DNA from: Muraenolepis orangiensis
Lineage: Eukaryota; Chordata; Actinopteri; Gadiformes; Muraenolepididae
Assembly: GCA_027704905.1 (NCBI GenBank)
Contig: CM051002.1
Span: 9,743,915-9,807,914, forward strand
Direction of reading: 5' to 3'
DNA: 64,000 nucleotides
A program made the translations under genes and the position numbers. The notes beneath the pieces were generated by a model that searched no databases, had not been told where the DNA came from, and worked only from the letters and a program-made list of their open reading frames with translations. Below, piece by piece: positions 41,504 to 54,821 of the stretch (the stretch's first letter is position 1; every line of letters begins with the position of its first letter).

Positions 41504-44237
41504 TCAAACGCAGTTGCAGCAATTGCAGCTGGGGTCGAACACCAGGCCAGTAGCACAGCGTTTCTGGTAGGTCTTTCCTTGGCTGCACTCGTAGAAGTGG
41601 TTCTTGTTGGTGGGGTCAGGGTAGAGTCCGTTGGCCGTGGCGTGCGTGTGTCTGATTGCATGCTTCACCAGCTCCAAGGCCGGTCTTGATGCTGCTGATC
41701 AAAGGGTACTTTCCCTGGCCACAGAAAGTGCCACTGAAGTCATCCATGTCTAAAGTCCAAACCATGGCTCCTCCGAAACCGTTCTTCAGCCACTGGAGCT
41801 GTTCATTGGAAGAAATGTATGGTTTATCTGTCAGTCACAATGACACATATAAAAGGTTAATGTATGTATCTATGCATCTATGTATGTTATGCATACCTTG
41901 ATCTGAAAGCTCTTGACATTGTCGTATCCAGCCCAGGTGCCCTGGCTCTTGTAGGCATAGGGCACCTCCTGGATGGAGTCCCAGGCCTGTGTAGCTCCTT
42001 CCTTTAGAAAGGTGCAGATCTGAAAGGACGAGGCCATTTGAATTATATTATAAAGATCGTGTTATACTTACTTAATGTCATGCCATCGATATGCTGACTT
42101 TGTCAACCAAAAACATCCACTTTAAAGGGAATACCTCATAGTAGGCCAAGAAGCCAGCCTGGTGGGTGAAGGGGCCAGCAGGTCCAGCACCACGGGCCGG
42201 GGCTCTCACGGCGGTGTTGGATGAAGCCAGGTTGAAGGTGTGGCCATGGGTGGCGAATCCAACCAGCAGCTTCTCGGCGGGTGCGCCGTTGTTCTTCCAG
42301 TAGTTCATGGCATAGTCCTACAGAAGGTGGAAACCATGTCACATCCTGATTCTAACAATTGCGGTCCAAAGTTATGTGTGTAATACAACTTTAAAGTTTT
42401 GATTATTATCATATTCATCATATTTATTAGATTAATTATTATTAATAATAATAATGATAATAATAATAATTACAACCTGTATTTTAAAATTATTATTATT
42501 ATTAAGAAAGATCCCTTCACGTACCACATTGAGGTCGTTGCTCTGGTCAGCTGGGCCTTTGTAGAGGGGGCTGTTTTGTCCAACAGTGGGCTCCCAGGAG
42601 CCATGAAAGTCATAGCTCATCACATGCAAGTAGTCCACGGCACTGGCATGAAACATTACAAACAAAACGTCAGGAATATTTTCCAGACATCCCAACATCC
42701 CCCCACATTATAACTAAATACTAACGCTCCGATTGCCGCAATCTGGTATCCAGAGTCGATGGTTCCCTTTCCGGCAGAGACGGCAGCAGTCAGCATCAGA
42801 CGAGGACGGTTGGTATTCTTGCCCTCGTTCTCGAAGGCCCTCAACAGCTCCTGAAGAGAAAGACACAGAGGGGTCAGATATGGATGCATGGGTTTCTCTA
42901 TCTCTTTTCATCATATCTCAAAGTTAATCCGCCATACTAACAAATGTTTATAAGGCCCTTAGTGGCAGAATTATGCACAGATTTTGATGTTGAAACGGTA
43001 GGAACAAAAAACATACTTCTATACAGCATGTGCAATATCTGACCTGGACCAGAATAGTAAAGCGTTGCTTATCCTCAGCTGGGGAGCCACGAGATCCAGG
43101 GTACTCCCAGTCGAGATCCAGACCATCAAACTTGTGCTGACGCAGGAACGCGATCGCACTGGTGATGAAGGTCTGGCGGTTGGCAGGAGTAGACACCATG
43201 GTGGTGAATCTGAGGAGAGGCCATGAGAGCCAGCCGTCAGCTGGCTTGTACTCGTTTCATATACACTTGATGAAATCTGAGATATGTTTTATATTCACTT
43301 GGCAGTGCCAAAGTTCCATCCTCCAATGGCCAGCAGGGTCTTCAGTTTACTGTTGCTGACAAAGAAAAACATTTGATACACCAATGCCGGCTTTAATCCT
43401 TTTTCAGGTGGTCTTTCTTTATTGTGTCTGAGTGTATGCTGGTCTGATCACTTTTTCTTGCAACCACATCCAGGTGAAAATCTATTTTCTCTACATTATA
43501 TTCTTCATTGAAGTATCTGAAGCCTGTAACCAACACTTTTATCCTTACAAATGGATACAGAGGCTTAGATAACCCCACACCCTTTGTGTTCATGTCTCTA
43601 CTCACTTGTTCTTGAGGGCCTGGAACTGTCTGTAGAGCACCTCATCGTTCCACTCGTAGGTCGTGAGCCGGTTGCCGTCCATTCCGGCAAAGGCGTAGAT
43701 CAGGTGATCGCAAAGACATCGGTCTACGTCGGTGGGTAAAAACTTACCTGCTCCGGGACGGTACTGTGCCCAGTTAGTGAAATAACAGGAGAGGATGTAG
43801 GATGATCCTAGAACAGAGGGCAGACAGTCACACTTAAGTTCAGACCTTAGAGTTCAGCTGTTTTAGGATTAGGAAGACAAATTCACTGGGGGTTTGAAAA
43901 ACATACCTAGCTGCACGTGCAGCAGGAGAGCCAAACCTGTACAGAGAGAGAGAGAGTGAGAGAGAGAGAGGATTTGTTTAAATAAAGTGAAAAGCTTACA
44001 AGTCTTCAGTGGTTCCATGTTCTTCACTTACCAACTATTACGTTACCATTGACATATAGAGGGAATGACGAGACGAGACACACCTGGGTTGATTACAAAT
44101 GGGTACACCTGGAAGGGAAACCGATAAGGACTACAAAACCATGACAGGGAACTACAGCTAGACATGACACATCACACTAGGAGCGCCTGATCAGGGCACA
44201 AACACATAACACCAACGAAGATGAGTAGCTTGCCCAT
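41504..44237 (-). CDS. chia: Acidic chitinase-like GH18 gene, copy 2 (frame break before CBM14)
   Basis: Near-identical to copy 1, exons and introns alike, with the coding positions shifted by about 9450 bp. ATG at 44235-44237; catalytic exon at 43044-43209 with DGLDLDWEYPG intact; GH18-frame stop at 41616-41618, giving about 403 residues. It lacks one Lys codon and two further codons in the last exon relative to copy 1, as copy 3 does, and has VWTLDMDDF where copy 1 has LWTLDLDDF. A private change is AVRAPARG (Gly to Arg). CBM14 coding sequence persists to 41504 in the +1 frame. Expected to be secreted and to cleave chitin, but without the binding module. Confidence 0.87.
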
Positions 44238-44274
44238 GGTGCGTCTGTATAACGTTCTAAGGGAAAGGGTCCGT

Positions 44275-44282
44275 CTTATATA
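44275..44282 (-). promoter_or_regulatory. TATA box of chitinase copy 2
   Basis: TATATAAG on the minus strand, same spacing to the ATG as in copy 1. Confidence 0.7.
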
Positions 44283-44835
44283 CACCTGAGGCACCACTTC
44301 ATATCTGCACACACATTGTTTGTGTGCTGATTTGTTTGGTCATGCGTTTGTTTGGGCATGTCGGGTATTCCACTGGCTCAGCTTAAAGCAAAGATAACCT
44401 TCTAATGTCCTCTAAAGACATGTTCATCAGGCTATCACAAGTGAAATTAAGGTGAGTGCTGCAATGTGTTTCACCAAACGCACTTCTGTGTTTTGCCTGC
44501 TCTGTTCTGCTGATATGCCAAGTAGTCCAGACGTTTAGCAGTGCTCTGCACGCTCGTACAGCAACATATGTATGTCTTTTCTAAGGGAAGAGACATCAAA
44601 TGCTTGCAAAGTCCACAAGGAAAGGCTCCAACCAGGCTTGAACCCAAGATCATCTTCCAGTTTTCTCAACTGTTTGTAAGATGATAAATGCTAAATGCTG
44701 ACGATGGTATATAGATATCCAAACATACAGTAAGCATAATTTGAAATGCATGAAATCCTCCTTAATTATGGGGCTCTGATTCATAACATACTTGGTACAC
44801 ACATGTATTCTTATATAATGTATATACTGTATATA

Positions 44836-46237
44836 CTGTATATGTTTAAATATATACATTGTTTATTTTATGTTGTATTAAATTAAGAAGATATTACCAC
44901 AAAACAATAGGAAGAACAGGTGGCCTAAATGGACTTTTTCTTGTGCTTCAATTTCTGATTGAAGTTTGTTGATTGTTAGATAATGTTAAAAAAATCATGT
45001 GTGATGAGTATAAGCAGTTTCTGGATTGAGCAACATATAACTGTTAGGAGTTGTGTTTCTTTTGACTAATTCATACCCTAGTCACATATGCTATCTAGAA
45101 CTATAATATATACACTATCCTGAACTTGTGGTTAGCGGCTGATTAATAACTTAATCATATGTTTGGCATGGAACTGGGCCAAGCCAAGGTTGTTATCGCC
45201 AATGTTAAATACATATTTTTCATTGTGTACTTATGCTCTGGTACATGGCTGATATGTTCTCTGTGTTCATGCTGCACTGCTTCTGGTCAGGCCAAGGCCA
45301 AATGGTCAAACATATCTAGACAAGAGGGCTTGTGTGAGTTACAGGCACGTCCACTGGCCACTCTGTTAATTGTAGAGGTTTCAAGGACTTTTTACTGTGG
45401 CCCTGAAGTGCAAATCACAACTACAATAACAAAACAATGTGAAAATATGACAACACGCAAGTCTGTATAACATTAACATTACACTTACATACTTTGCTGG
45501 ACTTTCTGGACTCATTACAGCTACTGCACTGTACTGCACTGTATGCATGATGCTGCTGCACTACTGCACTTTAAATGCTTTAAAATCTTTTTGCACATTC
45601 AACAGATGTTCATACCACCTATCAGTCACTTTGCTGTCCTTTTTTTGTTCATTTTTATTTTTATTGTATATTTTTATGGTATTGTTTTTTGAGATGTTTA
45701 CTGCAGGAGGGAATGGGGAGCAAGCATTCCAATGTACTTGTTACAAATGGCAAATACATTTCTTGCATCTTGTATCTTGTATTGTATTCAAATATAAACA
45801 TTTCTGAATAGAAGGTAAATAATTCAACTGACAATTTCTGTTCAATCCAAATTGCACTAAATGAGTTTCATAACCAATTTCTAACCAGCTATAACTTTTA
45901 AACCTAAATAAATAATACATTATTAGATACATATGGGAAAATAGCAAGAATGCAAATACCGCAAATTAAGCACAATTTGTGGAAAGATCATTACACATGG
46001 GTATTTTGGTGCAATTTGTTCCCCCCAGTTATCAGTGCTGGAGACCTGTGTATGGTAAGTGTGTGTTTGAGTCTAAGTGTTTCAGACAGATGAGGGGATG
46101 GATTGTAATATAAATGAATTGTCACCGACCAAATCATAGGAGTTATGATGCTGAAGACAGATATATTGTGTAACAGCTTTGGAGACGTTAGTTCAAGTTC
46201 TGCTAATAACAATCCCCTTCTTGGAAACCTTGGCAAG
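44836..46237. other. Duplicated block B, unit 2 (absent from unit 1)
   Basis: Matches 61190-62575 in unit 3. It holds a family A repeat copy at about 45490-45785 (GGGAATGGGGAGCAAGCATT and tail). ORFs of 70-100 codons occur in both copies, but none has a recognisable family. Confidence 0.6.
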
Positions 46238-46312
46238 TGTCTCGTGGCGCAGAGGTTAGGGCTTCAGGTTCTGGAGACCTGTGTTCGATTCCCACTTTCG
46301 GTCGGTATTGTA
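46238..46312 (+). repeat. tRNA-derived SINE-like fragment
   Basis: An A-box-like GTGGCGCAGAGGTTAG and B-box GTTCGATTCCC are correctly ordered for a tRNA-derived promoter. The paralogous copy at 62576-62650 reads GTGGCGCAGATGTGAG. It lacks a full cloverleaf and is not called as a tRNA. Confidence 0.55.
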
Positions 46313-46639
46313 AATGATGATGTGGTAAGCTTATGTATGGCAATCTTTGAACTATAACAATTTGTTATGTATGATGAACTATGAGAATGTGTTAATCATG
46401 ATAATTTGTGATGAGTGTGTTTTGATTAGGATTTTAGGACTTTTGTGGAGCGTGTTCTCCATAGAAATGTGATTTTATGAAATGTGACAATGTTCTGTTA
46501 ATTGTAATGTCAATGAATACCTCCAAACAACTCAGAGCTTTTGGACTCCGAGGGCCATCTAACCACAGCCCCATCTGTAATAATAGATAAGAGATAAGAG
46601 CAGTTTCAGTTAGCAGTTTCAGTGAGTTGGGCGAAAGTT

Positions 46640-47270
46640 TCAGGTTCGCAACTTTGCTAGACTGAAAAACATCTCTTTCTCTAACAGCACTCCCGACTCT
46701 GTTATTGGCTCAATCTTAGACATCCCTGCAAATCAGAAGGGTCTGATCTCTAAAATCTGTGCCTCAATAACTCAGCTGACGGGGGCCTCGCTTGAACAAA
46801 TTAAAACAAAGTGGGAGGAGGAGTTGGGTGGCCCTGAGTGACAAAGACTGGGAAGTTGCACTCACCAGAGTGAATGGAAGCACATTATGTGCAAGGCTCA
46901 ATTTAATACAGTTTAAAGTTATTCACCACACTTACTTTACTAAATCAAAGCTCTCCAAAATATATGCCGATGTCCCAGATACCTGTTACATGTAACCTAT
47001 CTCCAGCAAATATGACTCATATGTTTTGGTCCTGTCCATGTCTTCGGGAATGCTGGGCAACTATTTTCAAACACCTGTCCGAATCTCTGAACCTTGTTAT
47101 AACTCCAAACGTAGAGGTGGCCATTTTTGGAGTATTGCCAGATCATCAGTGTCAACAACAAACTAATGGTGAACCATCAATATACCTCAAATTAGTTCTA
47201 AGGCAATAGTCCCTCACTCTCTTGATGACCAGGAAAACACTGCGCATAATCTCTTTGGGAGTGTATATGT
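46640..47270 (+). mobile_element. L1/Tx1-clade LINE C-terminal fragment
   Basis: Readable pieces: DWEVALTRVNGSTLCARLNL, FKVIHHTYFTKSKLSKIYA, then after a frame break SPANMTHMFWSCPCLRECW (the C-terminal zinc-knuckle region) and EVAIFGVLPDHQCQQQTN. Frames are broken, so it is a dead copy. Block B in unit 3 is cut before this point. Confidence 0.8.
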
Positions 47271-47400
47271 ATGTATCACTGTTATTGTTGATTTATTTTG
47301 TTAGAATTTCTATTTACTTAATTGTATTTTATTATGACTGTTTTATTACTATTGTATGTGTGTATATTTGTAGATGTGGTTCTCTGTATGCATGTATATG

Positions 47401-47591
<191 letters not shown>

Positions 47592-48139
47592 CAACATGTA
47601 GAAAGAAAAACAAAAATAGCAATAGTAATTTATAAAATAAAATGTGTATATATATATATATAGTAATAATAACATACATACAACATTTTTGGTGTTGAGC
47701 AGCCCGGTACACTACAATAACAGCAACGAGAGGCGGCCATATTTTGTCACGTATCTGGGGTAACTACCAGAAGTAAGAGAAGTCGCTCTGCAATTTTTAA
47801 CGTTCCGGAAGCAGGAAGTGTGACATAGGCCTATTCATTAGGCAACAAACCATTAGGCAACAAACCAATGAAGGCAACAAGTACTGGCCAAACCGAGGCA
47901 GAGTAGGGCGGGTCTTTGCTAAATTAGTGTTTTTTACAGGATGGGTGGCAACCCGAACCTTCAAGTATCTAGTGATGCTAATTGCTAGTTGTTGGAAGCC
48001 AAGCAAGCACGAAAAGGGATGGTGCTTTATTTGTTTATTGATCATTCAATTTTATACTATGGTGCTGTATTAATTTATTGCGGACACTAACGCTTGACGT
48101 TCATAAGGATATATAAAAATAATTATATTTTTATATTGG

Positions 48140-48253
48140 TTAATTGGGACAGATTTTGCACTCGAAATACGTCCGATCAGCATCGACCTGGTAGAGACCC
48201 ACCTTTTCCGGGTTGAAGTTAATGTTGTTGTGTCTCAGAAAACACATCGACAT
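48140..48253 (-). CDS. Small ORF, paralogous copy
   Basis: Same 37-residue reading as 37915-38028, with NFNPEK and FECKICPN preserved. The frame extends a few codons further upstream here because the adjacent sequence differs. Confidence 0.22.
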   Translation of the reverse strand: MSMCFLRHNNINFNPEKVGLYQVDADRTYFECKICPN

Positions 48254-48443
48254 TATCCCTCTTTTTGAGACCACAAAAATTGCTCATCATCACTACAGTC
48301 CAAGGTTATTTACAGTGGACAAATGAGACTGAACACTACAGATTTTTTTGGTCTAGTGCCACATAGCCGTACATAACTGGCATGATTGTCAAATGTTCAT
48401 CAGAAAAAACACACAACCTAACACTTTCTGACAGAAACAGTTG

Positions 48444-49777
48444 AATATTAGACTTTGCCATGCAGGTTCAATACAAATAACAACAGATCCACGGATGACG
48501 CAATTACCATGGCCCTCCACACTGCCCTTTCCCACCTGGAGGAAAATAACTGTTATGTGCGAATGCTGTTTGTGGACTACAGCTCAGCGTTCAACACGAT
48601 AGTTCCTGCCAAGCTCGACACCAAGCTTAGAGGTCTAAGCGTGCCCCCATCCATGTGCAGCTGGATACTGGACCTCCTGTCGGACCGCTGCCAGGTGGTG
48701 AGGATGGGCAGCACCACCTCAGAGCCACTGACCCTCAACACGGGAGCCCCCCAGGGATGTGTGCTGAGCCCTCTCCTCTACTCCCTCTACACCCACGACA
48801 GCATGGCTATGCACAGCTCCAACGTCATCATCATGTTTGCTGACGACATGACAGTGATGGGCCTGATCGCCGGCGACGACAAGACAGCCTACAGGGAGGA
48901 GGTCTGATCGCTGGAGCAGTGGTGCCAGGAGAACAGCCTCGCCCTCAACATCAAGAAGACCAAGGAGCTGATCGTGGACTTCTGGAAGCAGAGAGGAGAG
49001 CACAGCCCTATATCCATCGACGGTGTTGCAGTAGAGAGGGTCAGCAGCTTCAAGTTCCTTGGCGTGCACATCTCCGAGGACCTCACATGGTCCACGCACA
49101 CCACACACGTGGTGAAAAGGGCCCAACAACGCCTGTATTTCCTCAGGCGTCTGAGGAAATTCAGCTTGGGCCCCCTCCTGGGGGCATCCTATACCGGCAC
49201 CATTGAGTGTTCTTACAGGGTGTATCACCGCCTGGTACGGGAACTGCACTGCACTCGAGTGCAGAGCGCTTCAGAGGGTGGTGCGGACGGCCCAGTATAT
49301 TGTTGGAGGTGAGCTCCCCTCCCTCCTGGATATATACAACCAGCGGTGCGTGGCCAAGGCCAAACGCATCATATAAGACAATGCCTATCCCAGCCACGAA
49401 CTGTATTCACTTTTACCGTCAGGCAGGCGATACCGCAGTATCAAGTGCCGTACAAATAGACTCAGAGATAGCTTCCACAGTCAGGCCATCAGGCTGATGA
49501 ACAAGGGTGTATAGCATATAACAATGTATATTTTATTACATTGATTTATATATACATATTGCTATTTTTCTGTGCCGATATATTGCATTTCATAAATTGC
49601 ATTTTTATTTTAATTTTTTTACTTCTTTTATTCTATTCTGTTTTATTCAATTTTTATCTATTTTTATCTTATTTTTATAACTGCTGTCTGTCGTCGGGTA
49701 TTGCACATAAGATATTCACTCACTGCTTTATACTTGTGTAAACTGTGAAGTGACAATAAACCTGACTTGACTTGAAT
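48444..49777 (+). mobile_element. LINE 3' part, unit 2 copy
   Basis: Paralogue of 38205-39540 with the same internal TGA (48905) and the same tail. A 2-bp deletion near 49207 causes an additional frameshift after ASYTGTIE. Confidence 0.88.
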
Positions 49778-51614
49778 TGCATTATCTAAAGTGATCACAA
49801 TCAATAGTAAACCTTACTTGGTAGCCGCGCCAAGTTCACTGAACAAATAACATGGTCTAAGTGATCAAGGCCACAACAAATATAACATAATTAACTAAAG
49901 GTCATGACAAAAAATCTTGACTAATCTACACTAATCAAAGTATCCAAAGCCTGGAGAATTCTGCATTCTAAACTCCATGTTTGTCTTGAAGACTGTACAA
50001 ATGTAACAGCGGTATCTTAAGCTTATCGCCGCAGGTGTTTGACATTGGGAATGGAAATGGTTAACTGGTTAAAAACTCGATGCGTGGCAGTGGTGTCATT
50101 CCAGCAGGTGGAAGTGGTGAACTGTGGCTGTTGTCTAGTACATTGTATAGTATATAGTGTTGTTTATAGTATCTAGTATAGCATATCATAGGAAGTATAT
50201 AGTGTTGTGTACACTATAGTATTGTATCGTTTAGTTTAGTATTGTTGTAGGATTTCATACTGCAGGAGGAAATGGGGAGTAAGCATTCCATTGAACTTGT
50301 TGCAAATGGCAATTCAACTCTTGAATCTTGAATCAACCTCTAGGAACACAACAGTCACGTTTTCTGAAAGGGAGAAAAAAGTCCACATTGTGGTGTATTG
50401 TGTTGATTTGCACTTCAGGGCCACCGTAACTTTTGAATTGTACTGTTCTTATAAACTCTGGACTTCCTGAGATGTCGCCCTCGCTACCCGGCTGTCCCGC
50501 CAAGTATCTGTGTGTGGACTTTCCATCCCACGCCGTGGGGCATATACTACCTGTTATATACCTGGGGCATATACTACTAACTGCATATCAACTCGATGTT
50601 CTGTATCTAAATTATCAACAATAATTACCTTTTGCCTAAATTATACAATTCACACAATATCACTCAAAATCCACGGTTAAACATTATTACAGTGTCTGCC
50701 ATGTGTTCTTTTTTAAACAGGGTTAATAATGTCTCAAATTCATGACATACCTTCTAGCAGTGGAGGCTCAGCCAACTGACTTATGGGATACTGATGTTTG
50801 CTCTGTTGGTGTTAAGTGTTCTACTGCCCGTCTTATCACTAATGAATGTTTACTGCCTTGACTGTCACGAGAGAGGGAGTGGGTTGGACCCTGAACGCAG
50901 ACAAGTGGAGAGTGATACGAGACGGTTTTATTTCCAAACACACACTGTATTGGCTAATTACTTGCAACTATAAAGCCAATACTTGGCGCACCATTAGAAC
51001 AAAGATCTTACGCATCATGCATGCTGGCAAAGAAGTTTCACTGTCCACAAGGATTCTCACGTTTTGTTGGTTTATTCCAAGTAGATCAGGCAAACAATTC
51101 CATATTCAAGCAGCTGACTGAGATGTTACTACGAGATGGTAAAAACCGTATGTCCACCAGGTGCACTTCATAACCCCATTAGCAGCCTACCTAAATACCT
51201 ATGAGTGAGGTCTACCTGTGTGAAGTCCCCCTAGTGACCAAAATAATAAACAACATATGGAAACAATAACTCCTGATACTTATAAGCCAATACAATAATC
51301 AAATACAATAATAAGCTACAACTAATAATTATACTAAACAGTGAAATGGCTTCTACACACAAAACACAAGGGTACACGGGGAGGACGATCCGCGGAGTAC
51401 CGGCGGGTAGTCCGGGACAGGGGAAGGAGTCTGTACCGGGGTATCGGGTGCGGAGTACCGGCAGGTAGTTGGCAGGCGATGGGTACCAGACGGGAGAACT
51501 ACGTGAATAGTAGAGTAACGACCTCACGCTGGGGTAAAGGAAAGAACGTATATATACCCCAGGTGAGGTGATGAACAAATTACACGGGGGGAAAATTGAG
51601 TCCATGTGTGTGTG

Positions 51615-51874
51615 TGGCCAGCGCACGTGGCTTGGCCACGCCCCCTGCCAACCAACGTGATTGTTGACAGGAGCGTGTGTGCGCCACCAGCGCACGTGGC
51701 TAGGCCACGCCCCCTGCCAACCAACGTGATTGTTGACAGGAGCGTGTGTGGCTACCAGCGCACGTGGCTAGGCCACGCCCCCTGCCAACCAACGTGATTG
51801 TTGACAGGAGCGTGTGTGCGCCACCAGCGCACGTGGCTAGGCCACGCCCCCTGCCAACCACCGTAACCGTGACA
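51615..51874. repeat. 68-69 bp tandem repeat in the LTR
   Basis: Four units start near 51615, 51684, 51752 and 51821, each containing GCGCACGTGGCTAGGCCACG and CAACGTGATTGTTGACAGGA. Two units remain in the 5' LTR fragment. The CGTGGC/GCCACG pair forms a small stem. Confidence 0.93.
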
Positions 51875-52934
51875 GTACCCCCCCCTCAACGGGCGCCTCC
51901 TGGCGTCCAACGCGGCTTGAAGGGGTGTTCCCGGTGGCAGTTGAGGGAAAAGAACAGATCCCGACTGTAGCGGCGCGGGGGCCAACCCCGCCCCTCTGGA
52001 CCGTCTGCGTCCCAGTCGATGATCCGGGGGGGTGGAGGAGATTTGGTGGGCGGGTGGGGCCCGGGAAGAGAGCCACCCCTTCTGCCCAGGTCGGTGGGAG
52101 TCCTCTCTGGAGGTCTCCTCTGGTAGGGTGACCAGACGTCCCCGTTTTCCGGGGACAGTCCCCGTTTTTATTGGCCTGTCCCCGGTTGAAACTGTCCCCG
52201 GAAATGTCCCCGTTTTTTAATATACGTTAAAAACACATAGCAAGGTGAAATAAAACGTTTCATGTAAGGAAACACTGGGTAAACAGTATACGGCTCAATC
52301 GTGTTTATGCAATCGTGTTTATGCAATTATGCAAGCTCCTCCCATTTCTCTTTGGCTGTGACAGAGAGATGCTCATTGTGGTTTGGTAAGTAAACATTTT
52401 TACAAAAAAACGTTTTTTGCTTGTCAAAGTACATTTTCTAGATGTCAGCTATATCGGCTGTCATGTCAAACAAAATGTATCCAGGTTTAAAAACATATAT
52501 TATTGTATATGTTGATGTGTTGGCAGCGTATTAAACCATGTGAATCATTAAGATAAAGATGACTGAATTTTTAAGCTAGGCTATTTTTTCTAAAATGGTG
52601 GCTATGGGGAAAAGTGAACCATGGGCCTTGGGGTAAGTTGAATCAGTGGTTCAATGGAGTAGCAGAATGAAATTTATAAATTGACAAAAACAATGTGACT
52701 GTTAACCCAAGTGTATCTAATAATGTACTATCTCTTTTTAAATATCAGAGAGGAAGAACAGAATGAGAAGGGAAAAACCGGAATAAAGATAAAGAAGCAA
52801 AGACATTGTACAATAGTGAGGAAGAGAAGGAAAGGAAGAAAGAAGAAAAGGGAGAAAGTTTGGAGGGGAAGAAAAAGTTAACAGAGTACGAAGAGTATAC
52901 AAGGATAGTGACAAAGAGCAGAAAAAAATGTGCA

Positions 52935-54821
52935 ATGGCTCTTTCCAAGAAACGAAAATGTCACTTAAATGACAATATGAGGAAAGAATTTTCATTCATA
53001 CGCCCAGGTGGTCAAGATGATACAATGGTTTACTGTACCATTTGTAATTCAACATTTTCAGTTGCCAGTGGAGGAAGAACAGCAGTAATAGAACATCAAC
53101 AGACAAAAAAGCATAAAGCCTCTCTCATTGCCCGTGCTGGTGTGCCCTCTGTCACCACATTCTTCAAGAAGGTAGACCCTTCCCAGGAAGAATACGATCT
53201 AGCTGTGCAGGAAGCTGTCTTTGCATACCACACTTTGCGACACAATCATAGTTTCAGATCTATGGATTGCACAGCACAACTGACAAGGAAGCTTTATGAA
53301 TCAAAATTTACATGTGCTAGGACAAAATGCGATGCCATAGTGAGTAACGTGTTAGCACCATGGGCAACTACCTTGGTAACACAGGACCTAGACCAGGTGG
53401 AATTTGTGTCTCTGTCCATTGATGCATCCAATCATGGACATGTAAAGCTGCTGCCAATATTAGTAAGATATTGTAAGATACATGATAGCACATCAGTGGA
53501 AACAAAACTACTCGATTTTGTTGAACTCAAAGGAGAAACAGCAGAGGAAATTGCAGCTGAGGTCCTTGGTGTTATCCAAAAATTCAACCTGGAAAACAAA
53601 GTTGTGGCATTCTCTGCTGACAACACAAATACAAATTTTGGAGGACTGAATAGACTGGGGAGGGTCAATGTCCATACCAAAGTTAAAAATGCTCTGCAGC
53701 GGGAGGTCATTGGCTTAGGTTGCCCTGCACACATTATTCATAACACGGCCAGAACAGCTTTGGATATGATTCCCCTTGATGTTGAGTACCTTCTTACAAA
53801 GATATTTGGTTATTTTCACATTTTCACCGTCAGAGTAGAAAGACTAAAGGGCTTTTGTGAGTTTGTTGGCCAGGAGTACCATAACATCTTAAGACACTGC
53901 AATGTTCGCTGGTTGTCTATGCTCCCAGCTCTAGAGAGAGTGCTGAAAATGTATTTGCCCTTGAAATCATTTTTCCTCTCTGAAGAAAAGTGCCCAGCTG
54001 TCCTGCAAAAAATATTCCAAGATCCTCTGACTGAACTTTGGCTGGCCTTTGTCCATGGAAACCTGTCCATATTCAGTGACACAATCAAAATGCTTGAAGG
54101 CCAAGACCGCTGTGCTGTGGAGTCAGCTGCAATATTGAAAAGCTTTGAGGCAAAGTTGACTGCAAGAAGTGACGATAACTTCATTCCAGTTTTGGTCCGA
54201 GGGCTTCTGAGAGAACTGGAGGAAAATGGAGCAATGAAAAAAGCGAGCTTTCTCAAAACATCCCAATCATTCTTCACTACAGCTGTCAACTACTTGCAAG
54301 CATGGGGAAAGCACACAGATGATCTCAAGGATTTGCATTGTCTCCTTCTGAAAAGGCAACCTCAGCGTGAAGAGATTCAGAAGGCAGCGGCCACACTGCA
54401 AGAAAAATGCCCCAATGTCAAGATCAATGAGGATGAATTGTTTGATGAGGTCACTGGCCTGCATGAGTTCCTGAAGGGAGGAACACTTGAAGAGTGGAAA
54501 GAATCTGAGACACCGCTTAATCACAGATGGAGCAAGGTGGTTACCCACTTCCAAGACAACGAAATCCCATTCAATAACCTGGCAAGGTTAGCGTCGGTGG
54601 TTATGTGCCTACCTGGGAGTAATGCACCAGTTGAAAGAGTGTTCTCCCAAATGAATGATGTATGGACAGCAGCAAGAAATAGGTTCACTATTCCTACCAT
54701 CAAGGCCATGCTTGTTGTGAAAACAAACTTCAACTTCCCCTGCCAGGAGTTCATGGAGAAGCTGGCCAAAGACAAAGCAATCTTAAAGAAAATTCACTCT
54801 TCTGAAAAGTACAGAGATTAG
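52935..54821 (+). CDS. hAT-family transposase (BED zinc finger), intact
   Basis: Cut-and-paste DNA transposase, 628 residues, no internal stops. The start chosen is the first ATG (MALSKKRKCHLND); an in-frame TGA lies upstream at 52764. BED-type zinc finger with Cys34, Cys37, His54 and His60. The RNase H-like core has SLSIDASNHG (likely first catalytic Asp), AFSADNTNTNFGG (second), the hAT motif CPAHIIHNTARTA and RWLSMLPALERV. The C-terminal hAT dimerisation domain includes SNAPVERVFSQMNDVWTAAR. The codon pattern is intact over the whole length and AT-richer than the surrounding LTR element. Activity is an inference. Confidence 0.93.
   Translation: MALSKKRKCHLNDNMRKEFSFIRPGGQDDTMVYCTICNSTFSVASGGRTAVIEHQQTKKHKASLIARAGVPSVTTFFKKVDPSQEEYDLAVQEAVFAYHTLRHNHSFRSMDCTAQLTRKLYESKFTCARTKCDAIVSNVLAPWATTLVTQDLDQVEFVSLSIDASNHGHVKLLPILVRYCKIHDSTSVETKLLDFVELKGETAEEIAAEVLGVIQKFNLENKVVAFSADNTNTNFGGLNRLGRVNVHTKVKNALQREVIGLGCPAHIIHNTARTALDMIPLDVEYLLTKIFGYFHIFTVRVERLKGFCEFVGQEYHNILRHCNVRWLSMLPALERVLKMYLPLKSFFLSEEKCPAVLQKIFQDPLTELWLAFVHGNLSIFSDTIKMLEGQDRCAVESAAILKSFEAKLTARSDDNFIPVLVRGLLRELEENGAMKKASFLKTSQSFFTTAVNYLQAWGKHTDDLKDLHCLLLKRQPQREEIQKAAATLQEKCPNVKINEDELFDEVTGLHEFLKGGTLEEWKESETPLNHRWSKVVTHFQDNEIPFNNLARLASVVMCLPGSNAPVERVFSQMNDVWTAARNRFTIPTIKAMLVVKTNFNFPCQEFMEKLAKDKAILKKIHSSEKYRD

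Noticed and set aside
46238..46312. Possible tRNA gene
   Set aside because: A and B boxes are present, but the stems do not close and the copy at 62576 has changed; better read as a SINE head.
51615..51874. Spaced direct repeats resembling a CRISPR array
   Set aside because: The units are directly contiguous 68-69 bp tandem repeats in an LTR of a vertebrate genome, without unique spacers.
52806..52934. Extension of the transposase to a TTG codon at 52806
   Set aside because: There is no ATG in that part; it is Lys/Glu-rich and follows an in-frame stop, whereas MALSKKRKCHLND fits hAT starts.
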